A DNA stretch of 12,060 bases from Planctomycetaceae bacterium (GTDB taxonomy: Bacteria > Planctomycetota > Planctomycetia > Pirellulales > Pirellulaceae). Under the pieces are notes generated by a model, which worked only from the letters and a program-made list of their open reading frames with translations, did not search any database and was not told the DNA's origin. The DNA is taken from positions 1 through 12,060 of the forward strand of contig SKVE01000722.1 in the NCBI GenBank assembly GCA_007129635.1. Reading direction: 5' to 3'. A program made the position numbers and the translations under genes. How positions within the stretch are numbered: position 1 is the first letter of the stretch; each line of letters begins with the position of its first letter. This document shows, in pieces, positions 1 to 5,363 of the stretch.

Positions 1-57
1 GTCAATTTGCTGAGCAAGGCAATCGGTTGACATGAGGCTGATAGCCCCGCCCAATGG

Positions 58-516
58 TTAAAGCCTCTCTAGCAACTTTTGTCGATAAACATGGAACACT
101 GAGCATATCGCGCCCAGTATGAACCCGATCCCGGCACCAAGAATGATCCCGAGCGCGAAGACGAACGGGAGTACATTGACCACAAGGATACCCTCGGGGG
201 CCTCCCTCCGAATCTCCTCGTAAGTCAACAGAACCATGAGCGCCTGGATCAACACTGCAATTGCGATACCACATCCGACGCCCGTGGCAGTACCGACGAT
301 CACGCGTAAACCTCTGCCAAAATCGGGTGACAATTTGGATAATACTTTCAGGTACACCTGGGCAAGCACGAGCCCGCTACCCGCACCGGCGATCATTCCT
401 GCCCACCAGTACTGGTCAGAGGAATACACCAGACCGGCGAGCGTGCCGCATCCGCCGCCGATCAGCGTGACGGTAACGAGAACCGTGATACTGAATCCCG
501 TGGGTATTGTGTTCAT
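58..516 (-). CDS. Small four-helix membrane protein of unknown function
   Basis: This is a 152-residue hydrophobic protein that I do not recognise. Four membrane segments are visible, at about residues 9-31, 37-58, 70-97 and 111-140. They are rich in small residues (GGGCG near 20-24, AGAGSG near 43-48, GAGIG near 127-131), a pattern that favours tight helix packing. The short charged loop EEIRREAPEG lies at 100-109, and the C-terminus is basic (YRQKLLERL). There is no signal peptide distinct from the first helix and no catalytic motif. The ATG at 516 has only a weak Shine-Dalgarno sequence. The gene starts 27 bases after the stop of the preceding minus-strand gene, so it is probably the last gene of the serpin operon and translated by coupling or re-initiation. 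A real but uncharacterised inner-membrane protein is the best reading. Confidence 0.75.
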   Translation of the reverse strand: MNTIPTGFSITVLVTVTLIGGGCGTLAGLVYSSDQYWWAGMIAGAGSGLVLAQVYLKVLSKLSPDFGRGLRVIVGTATGVGCGIAIAVLIQALMVLLTYEEIRREAPEGILVVNVLPFVFALGIILGAGIGFILGAICSVFHVYRQKLLERL

Positions 517-543
517 TGTTTCTGAATTCTCAGCAACAGTCCG

Positions 544-2181
544 CTAAGGGCCCAGAATCGCCCCAAATTCTCGCGGCGACCGTGCGAACGGTTCGATCGG
601 CCAACCGAAGCGGGCCGAATCGCCTTCGATCAAGACTTGACCGCTGGCCAAATCCACGATGAAAAAATGGAAAGCATCGGCCCGAACTCCGGTGATGAAC
701 GCGAATCGCTTGTCGAAGGTGACCGAGGTCCGGCGGGCTTGGAAGTTTTCCAACGTCGCCAGATGGGTCTGCTGGCCGTCGAACCTGGCAAGGACCACTT
801 GAACAGCAAGCTGGCCGTTTGCTTCGGTCTTCTCCAGCTTGAGCGTTTCGCTCCGGCTGAGCCGCAGCTCGTCACCCGGCAGTTCCACGCTCGGGTCGCG
901 GTGCAATTGCCAACCATCGGCGCTGGTCACCAGCCGGTAACCGACCATGCCCTGCGGTTGTCGCAGAACGGCCTCGGGCTCGTCGCCCCACCAGTCCAGC
1001 CTGACCGGTGTCGCCTCTTGGGGAATCGCCAGACTTCCGGTGAATCCATCGGAGCTGCCGACCTGGCCCCAGATCAATCGCCAGTGACGCGAATCGAACC
1101 GCTCAACCGCCCGGATGCCCGGCAGGTTGCGTGCGAAGGCCACCCATCGTGAGCCGCAACTGCTGACCGCTGCGTTGCGGAATTCGAGACCTTGCTCCAA
1201 CAAAAGCACCTTCCAAGGTTCGTTGGTATCGGGGACCCAAACGGCCGATGACACGTCGGTCACCTCTTCCAAGATGACCATTTCGCCCTCGCCGGTGCTG
1301 GTGATGTACCTCAGTTCTCCCAGGGGACGACGGCCCAGTCGCTGGGTCATAATGACGATCCCACCCGGCTCGTTCTGCGGAACGATCGATATGGCCGCCT
1401 GCTGTCCATCACCGCCCAGTTCCCTTGCGGAAACGAGCTGTTCCACATGGGTGCCCAGAAATGATGCCTGCATCAAATTTCCGTCTCGAATGAACAGCAG
1501 TGAATGGAACCAGTGTTCGTAAGGACCACCGTAGCGAAACTGGGTACCTGCGGCGGTGTAGACATGCAGCAGGTTGTCCGCTTCCAGCAGGAGACGATGA
1601 CCGGGTGTGATGGCGTCGGCCACCACTTCGTTTGGCCTCGGCAATCCCAGGGCCGAATTGCGAAACGTGACCGGATCGACATATTCGACAGCGACCTGGC
1701 CGATCTGGATGCCCAATCGTTTCGCCAGGTCGGCGCGGCACTTGTCGGCGACGGCCTGCACGGACGCAGGCGTTGTGCCCGGATCGGTCCAAGGCTCCGA
1801 CGGCATCTGGCCGGGCGGTTCGACAACCGGTTTTGCTGCCTCGATCGGTCCCGCGGCCCGCACGGCGTGGTCGTGCATATCGGTGTGATAGACAAAGGTC
1901 TCGCCGGCAACCGACAACTGGACGCGATAGCCGGGCGTCAGCACGGTCAGATAGGCTTCACCCGGCTGCGGGACGCCCAGGGAACTATCGCGCCAAGTGA
2001 CTTCTTCGAACTCAACCACCCGGACGTCGGCCGCCAAGACCTCCAGTTCCTTGGCCAATCGCTGGACCGCGTGCCGCACCGGTTGCGGATGGTCTGCCAG
2101 GGCAGCCGAGGGGAAAATCGCAGCCAGGATCGCCAGGACGAAAATCGAACCCAAGGGCGCGAATCGTTTGAAACGCAGCAT
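544..2181 (-). CDS. Exported protein with a duplicated N-terminal domain
   Basis: The protein has 545 residues. The frame is open 12 codons further upstream, but ATG 2181 follows a perfect AGGAGG and directly opens a signal peptide (MLRFKRF, hydrophobic core 10-28, likely cleavage after ALA at 27-29). Residues about 36-101 and 142-212 are copies of one domain. Each begins with a helix (LAKELEVLA and LAKRLGIQI), then VTWRDSSLGVPQPGE or VTFRNSALGLPRPNE, then LTPGYRVQLS or ITPGHRLLLE, ending in an FVYHT or HVYTA strand. A proline-rich linker (112-138) separates them. From memory, similar SLGxPxPG...TPGYR domains occur singly or in tandem in exported proteins of Chloroflexi and other bacteria; their function is unknown to me. 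Residues 220-545 are beta-rich with no motif I can name. The gene lies 32 bases after the serpin stop, so both are probably co-expressed. Confidence 0.85.
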   Translation of the reverse strand: MLRFKRFAPLGSIFVLAILAAIFPSAALADHPQPVRHAVQRLAKELEVLAADVRVVEFEEVTWRDSSLGVPQPGEAYLTVLTPGYRVQLSVAGETFVYHTDMHDHAVRAAGPIEAAKPVVEPPGQMPSEPWTDPGTTPASVQAVADKCRADLAKRLGIQIGQVAVEYVDPVTFRNSALGLPRPNEVVADAITPGHRLLLEADNLLHVYTAAGTQFRYGGPYEHWFHSLLFIRDGNLMQASFLGTHVEQLVSARELGGDGQQAAISIVPQNEPGGIVIMTQRLGRRPLGELRYITSTGEGEMVILEEVTDVSSAVWVPDTNEPWKVLLLEQGLEFRNAAVSSCGSRWVAFARNLPGIRAVERFDSRHWRLIWGQVGSSDGFTGSLAIPQEATPVRLDWWGDEPEAVLRQPQGMVGYRLVTSADGWQLHRDPSVELPGDELRLSRSETLKLEKTEANGQLAVQVVLARFDGQQTHLATLENFQARRTSVTFDKRFAFITGVRADAFHFFIVDLASGQVLIEGDSARFGWPIEPFARSPREFGAILGP

Positions 2182-2187
2182 GGTATT

Positions 2188-2193
2188 CCTCCT
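2188..2193 (-). promoter_or_regulatory. Shine-Dalgarno sequence deciding the start at 2181
   Basis: On the minus strand AGGAGG stands six bases before ATG 2181. It supports this start over the longer open frame beginning at 2217, whose start would lie before the serpin stop codon and has no signal peptide at its end. Confidence 0.8.
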
Positions 2194-2213
2194 TTCCAAA
2201 AAGGCGCAAAGCT

Positions 2214-3434
2214 TCACGGCGCGGGCTCGGCCAGGCGGCCGATAAACAGGATCGCGCCGCTGCGCGTATCACGGATCAGGAACAAGAACGGACGGTCCGC
2301 GCGGAACTCGGGGGTGGGGCGCGGCGCGGAACGCACACCGACCACCACACCGGTCGCCGCCGCGGCCTCGGTGCCTTCCTCGCTGACGTCGACAAACGCC
2401 TTGTGAACGACCTCCTGGACGAACAGTTCCAGGGTGCCGTCCATGCCGGAAAAATCGGCGGGCGGGACGGTAAAGGCAGCGGTCATGCCCATCGCAGACA
2501 GAACGCTCTTGAGTTGAAACTGAGCCGTGGTGGAAAACTTGGGCAAGAACACTCGGACCCGCTGGGGGCGCAGGCGGTCGGTCCACTGTTGCAGGGCGGA
2601 TGCGTCCAGCCGTCCTTCCAGTTCGGCCCATCCGTCGGTCTGCCGGGGCAGCAGGATGGTCATCGCCATGTCGCCCCCTTCGTAAGCCATCTCCAAGCAC
2701 TGAGCCGTCGCGTCCTCGGCGTACAGGAATCGAGTTTCCTGGTGCATGGTCGGCGTCTTGACCTGGCGTCCAGCCGCCGTGGTAAACGGCAGCGGAACGG
2801 TCTTGCCGGCGTCGAATGGCTGCTGCCAATTCCCGAAGAAATAAATCGCATTGGTCAGCACCAAACGCGTGTTTCCGGCCAAGACGCCATGAGGGATCAG
2901 GTCCTGGATCTTCTCTTTCGTCTGCTCTTCGACCCAACCGTTAATGGTTCGCCGAGCGGCCTCGGTGTCCCTCGCAAAGTCCACCTGTCGCAGTCCGGCG
3001 CCGTAGTGGGTATCCAGCAAGCCGGTGAACTCCGGCAAGAACTGGTAATCCTGTTGCGCCCACAGCGCGTTGGCCATGGACAGTTCCAGATCCTCTTGGT
3101 CGCCCCACTGGTTCAGGTAACGGACCATCGCGCCAAAGCCCTCGTGGACGTTACTCTCCGGCAAATGAAGCACTTCGGCCATCTGCGTCGCGGTATCCTC
3201 GCGCGCTCCCGCATAGGTCATGGCCAACGCCGTCGAAATGCTGGCCGGGGACAGGAACAGATTCTCCTGCGACTGGCCAGCCAGGCGGCTGTAAAGGTCC
3301 AAGGCAAAGCGGTTCATGCTGTCGACCACCTCGGGGGGCGGCATGTCAGGACCCGCATCTTCTGCCGCACACGGGCGTTCGACATGCCAGGCCAGCAGCA
3401 CCAAGATCGCAGCCAAAAAACATCGACCTTTCAT
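2214..3434 (-). CDS. Secreted inhibitory serpin (I4 family), Arg-Ser reactive site
   Basis: This is a full-length serpin of 407 residues. Serpins trap serine proteases as a covalent complex after cleavage of an exposed loop. ATG 3434 follows a perfect AAGGAGGT and opens a signal peptide (core LAAILVLLAW, likely cleavage near CAA at 22-24), so the protein acts in the periplasm or outside. Serpin landmarks are visible: NLFLSPASISTALAM (58-72), TINGWVEEQTKEKI (163-176), the breach-region stretch TNAIYFFGNW (194-203), HKAFVDVSEEGTEAAAATG (344-362) and the C-terminal signature FRADRPFLFLI (377-387). The hinge EEGTEAAAAT has the small residues required for loop insertion, so inhibition rather than a non-inhibitory role is likely. 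Counting from the hinge, P1 is Arg368 and P1' is Ser369, predicting a trypsin-like target. The gene is the second of a tight four-gene minus-strand cluster. Confidence 0.95.
   Translation of the reverse strand: MKGRCFLAAILVLLAWHVERPCAAEDAGPDMPPPEVVDSMNRFALDLYSRLAGQSQENLFLSPASISTALAMTYAGAREDTATQMAEVLHLPESNVHEGFGAMVRYLNQWGDQEDLELSMANALWAQQDYQFLPEFTGLLDTHYGAGLRQVDFARDTEAARRTINGWVEEQTKEKIQDLIPHGVLAGNTRLVLTNAIYFFGNWQQPFDAGKTVPLPFTTAAGRQVKTPTMHQETRFLYAEDATAQCLEMAYEGGDMAMTILLPRQTDGWAELEGRLDASALQQWTDRLRPQRVRVFLPKFSTTAQFQLKSVLSAMGMTAAFTVPPADFSGMDGTLELFVQEVVHKAFVDVSEEGTEAAAATGVVVGVRSAPRPTPEFRADRPFLFLIRDTRSGAILFIGRLAEPAP
2328..2381 (-). other. Serpin reactive centre loop, P17 to P1'
   Basis: The segment encodes EEGTEAAAATGVVVGVRS, with P17 Glu352, P14 Thr355, P1 Arg368 (codon 2331-2333) and P1' Ser369 (codon 2328-2330). 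The primed side reads APRPTPEF and runs into RADRPF. The number of residues from P17 through P1' and on to RPF equals that of human antithrombin as I remember it (EEGSEAAASTAVVIAGRS...NRPF), which fixes the P1 assignment more firmly than the hinge alone. The assignment is by alignment in the head and not by structure. Confidence 0.85.
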
Positions 3435-3441
3435 GGGATCA

Positions 3442-3449
3442 ACCTCCTT
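3442..3449 (-). promoter_or_regulatory. Shine-Dalgarno sequence deciding the serpin start
   Basis: AAGGAGGT on the minus strand stands seven bases before ATG 3434. It excludes the 33 extra codons of the open frame up to 3533, which would overlap the end of the oxidoreductase gene and displace the signal peptide. Confidence 0.85.
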
Positions 3450-3487
3450 CGATTCGGTGTCTTCTCTCGTATTCAGCCGCACATTGA

Positions 3488-4906
3488 TCAGCCGCTTTCG
3501 TTCCACGGCGCCGTTTTGGCCAACTCGGACCAATCGATCTCGTGCGGCAGCCTGCCATCCTTTACGGCGGTAGCGGCGGCCAACCCGGCCGCTTGGCCCA
3601 TGCCCACGGCATTGCCGGTCACTCGGTACGCCGAATGTGCGTAGAAGTCACCGGAAATGCAGCGGCCGGCCATCATCAGCCCGTCGACGTCCTTTGCCAC
3701 CAGCGAACGGTAAGGGATGTCGAACGGTTTCGCACGGACGGGAGCCGCCTCGATGCCCTTGCCCCGATCCGCTGTGGTCGAATGCACGTCGACAGGAAAC
3801 GCACAGCGGCAGACGGCGTCATCGAACCGGGCGCCACGCGTGATGTCGTCGCTGCTGATCGTATAGTGGCCGTGGATCCGGCGGCTCTCGCGAACACCGA
3901 GGCGTTCCGGGGAACTGCAGATGCGAATGTCCTTCCATGGACCGCCCAAACCTCGCAGCCCGTCGATCATGCGATGCAATTCGGCACGACCTTGCAACGT
4001 GGCCTGCGTGACGTCCCGCGCGTCGAATCCTCGAAACTCGTATTCATGGTTCGCCATCAGACAGAACAGTGTCTCGCGGATCGGGAACAACGAGGGTTTC
4101 GAGTAGGAAGGGCCGAAACCGCTGGATTCCTTAATCAGCTTGGCCAGGGCGTCTTTTGGCCCGGCCCACGTGTCGCCGGGCATCGACGAAACGTACGGCC
4201 GGATCTCGTCCAGGTGGATACCGGTCAACAGCACCACGAAACTCATCGGTTGTGCATCGCCGGTCTCCGGTCGACCATAGTCCCATCCACAGCCCGCCTG
4301 ATGAGCGACGTCGCCTTCGCCCGTACAGTCGATGAAGACCTTGCCCGCGACGGCTTCGCGTCCCGATTTGGACTCGGTCACGACCAGCGCCAGTCGGTTG
4401 GCCTGATCGCGGACGGCCGCCGCGCATTGCGTGTGCAATTGCAGTTCGACACCGGCTTCCGCACACATCTGTTCCAGCAGCAGTTTCACGGCTTCGGGGT
4501 CTTCCATCGACGGCGCGCGGCGGGCGTTCTTTTCGCGAGCCCGCAGTGCCGTGAGGATCTCGCGCATGATGCCCGGTTTGTTGCCCGAATCAAGGATGTA
4601 GCTCAGCAAACCGCTGGTCCAGATGCCGCCCAAGCAGCCGTGGGCCTCGAACAACCGCGTGCTGGCACCCGCTCGAGCGGCCGCCAACGCGGCCGCCACA
4701 CCCGCTGGTCCTCCGCCGCAGACCACCACGTCGGCTTCGGCCACGATCGGCACACGTCCAGACGGCTCGATGTACGTGCCGTCCTGGACCATGGCAGCCG
4801 AGGCGTCAGCGCTGTGGACATGCGGTACGCCAAGCGTCCAACCTGCGGCTGCCGCAGCGCCCGTCTGAAAGAATCGTCGTCGGTCGGCCGTTCGATTCCC
4901 GATCAT
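3488..4906 (-). CDS. Tat-exported FAD-dependent oxidoreductase
   Basis: A 472-residue flavoprotein; the substrate cannot be read from sequence. The N-terminus RRRFFQTGAAAAAGWTLG (9-26) is a twin-arginine signal, so it is probably exported folded with cofactor bound; cleavage would fall near HSA at 31-33. The Rossmann FAD site is VVVCGGGPAG (60-69), followed by the helix AAALAAARAGA and the ribose-binding Glu87 in TRLFE. FIDCTGEGDVAHQAG (191-205) is the second dinucleotide-fold motif typical of the FAD_oxidored group. GRCISGDFYAHSAYRVTGNA (414-433) with MGQAAGLAAA is the C-terminal FAD-contact segment. Such proteins are abundant in planctomycetes. The open frame continues to 5212, but the part beyond 4906 translates the palindromic array, and a GAGGAG sits eight bases before ATG 4906. 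It is the first gene of the minus-strand cluster, 53 bases ahead of the serpin. Confidence 0.9.
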   Translation of the reverse strand: MIGNRTADRRRFFQTGAAAAAGWTLGVPHVHSADASAAMVQDGTYIEPSGRVPIVAEADVVVCGGGPAGVAAALAAARAGASTRLFEAHGCLGGIWTSGLLSYILDSGNKPGIMREILTALRAREKNARRAPSMEDPEAVKLLLEQMCAEAGVELQLHTQCAAAVRDQANRLALVVTESKSGREAVAGKVFIDCTGEGDVAHQAGCGWDYGRPETGDAQPMSFVVLLTGIHLDEIRPYVSSMPGDTWAGPKDALAKLIKESSGFGPSYSKPSLFPIRETLFCLMANHEYEFRGFDARDVTQATLQGRAELHRMIDGLRGLGGPWKDIRICSSPERLGVRESRRIHGHYTISSDDITRGARFDDAVCRCAFPVDVHSTTADRGKGIEAAPVRAKPFDIPYRSLVAKDVDGLMMAGRCISGDFYAHSAYRVTGNAVGMGQAAGLAAATAVKDGRLPHEIDWSELAKTAPWNESG

Positions 4907-4914
4907 CCCCCGCT

Positions 4915-4920
4915 CTCCTC
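4915..4920 (-). promoter_or_regulatory. Shine-Dalgarno sequence deciding the oxidoreductase start
   Basis: GAGGAG on the minus strand is eight bases before ATG 4906. An in-frame ATG at 4927 would add seven residues ahead of the Tat signal and has no comparable ribosome site, so 4906 is preferred. Confidence 0.65.
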
Positions 4921-4929
4921 TCGTCATCG

Positions 4930-4976
4930 ATGGTACCATGCAGCGACACGAACCATCGGTCCAGCATATCGGTCCA
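4930..4976. promoter_or_regulatory. Palindrome and direct repeat upstream of the oxidoreductase
   Basis: ATGGTACCAT (4930-4939) is a perfect 10-base palindrome about 24 bases ahead of the oxidoreductase start codon. ATCGGTCCA occurs twice (4955-4963 and 4968-4976) with a 13-base period. Both lie where an operator or promoter of the minus operon would be expected. I cannot identify a convincing -35/-10 pair, so a regulatory role is only suggested by position. Confidence 0.25.
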
Positions 4977-5051
4977 AGGGAACATGCTTGGCAAGGCACC
5001 TGCGGCTTGTTAAGTGACCGCGCAGGAATCCGTTGTACAATTCCAAAAGTA

Positions 5052-5191
5052 GTAGGCACACTCCGTGTGCCGTAGACCGCGGACGGCACACGGAGTGCCG
5101 TAAACCGCGGACGGCACACGGTGTGCCGTAGACTGCGGACGGCACACGGAGTGCCGTAGACTGCGGACGGCACACGGAGTGTGCCTGCTAC
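5052..5191. repeat. REP-like array of five palindromic units
   Basis: Five related units begin at 5055, 5084, 5112, 5140 and 5168, i.e. at spacings of 29, 28, 28 and 28 bases. Each starts with a small palindrome: GGCACAC-TCC-GTGTGCC in the first, GGCAC-ACGGA-GTGCC in the second and fourth, GGCACAC-G-GTGTGCC in the third and GGCACAC-GGA-GTGTGCC in the last. Conserved joints GTAGACCGCGGAC or GTAGACTGCGGAC separate them. The first and last palindromes are exact reverse complements, and the flanks GTAG (5052) and CTAC (5188-5191) are also inverted, so the whole array has inverted ends. This suits a mobile repetitive extragenic palindrome cluster moved by a RAYT-type transposase encoded elsewhere. 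Transcripts in either direction could fold into a row of hairpins. It is not CRISPR: the joints are conserved rather than unique and too short. Confidence 0.85.
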
Positions 5192-5352
5192 AATGCACTT
5201 GGTTCTGTTCATGATAAGCGATCAAGTCCGAAGTTGGAAGACGCCACGCCCACTTCCACCATGTCCCCGTTTTCCGTCTGGACTCTTTACGCCTACGACG
5301 GGGCCCGATATCCTCGATAAGCATTCCAACCGTGTCCGCTACCTGCATTGAT

Positions 5353-5357
5353 AAGGA
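5353..5357 (+). promoter_or_regulatory. Shine-Dalgarno sequence of the S9 peptidase
   Basis: AAGGA ends six bases before ATG 5364 and supports that start over the second ATG at 5373, three codons later. Both would give a workable signal peptide. Confidence 0.6.
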
Positions 5358-5363
5358 AACTTC

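Larger units (their letters stand above)
4907..5363. other. Divergent intergenic region
   Basis: These 457 bases separate the minus-strand oxidoreductase operon from the plus-strand S9 peptidase and must contain the upstream regions of both. Besides the palindromic array and the palindrome/direct-repeat pair described separately, the part from 5192 to 5352 shows no gene, no clear promoter box and no terminator that I can support. Open frames through the array (for example reading VPSAVYGT repeatedly) are products of the repeat. Confidence 0.7.

Noticed and set aside
1..57. A terminator after the membrane protein gene
   Set aside because: Only a 4-base stem (GGCT-GAT-AGCC) is visible, without a run of T on the transcribed side.
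1504..5017. Long plus-strand open frames opposite the serpin, the duplicated-domain protein and the oxidoreductase
   Set aside because: Low-complexity Arg/Gln/His-rich translations without recognisable motifs. The minus-strand genes have domains, signal peptides and ribosome sites.
5052..5191. CRISPR-like short regularly spaced repeats
   Set aside because: The segments between palindromes are conserved, only about 13 bases long and not unique spacers, and no cas gene is visible in the window.
4907..5348. Minus-strand open frames extending the oxidoreductase to 5212, and others reading VPSAVYGT repeatedly
   Set aside because: They translate the 28-base palindromic array, which leaves several frames open. 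A Shine-Dalgarno sequence and the Tat signal place the true start at 4906.
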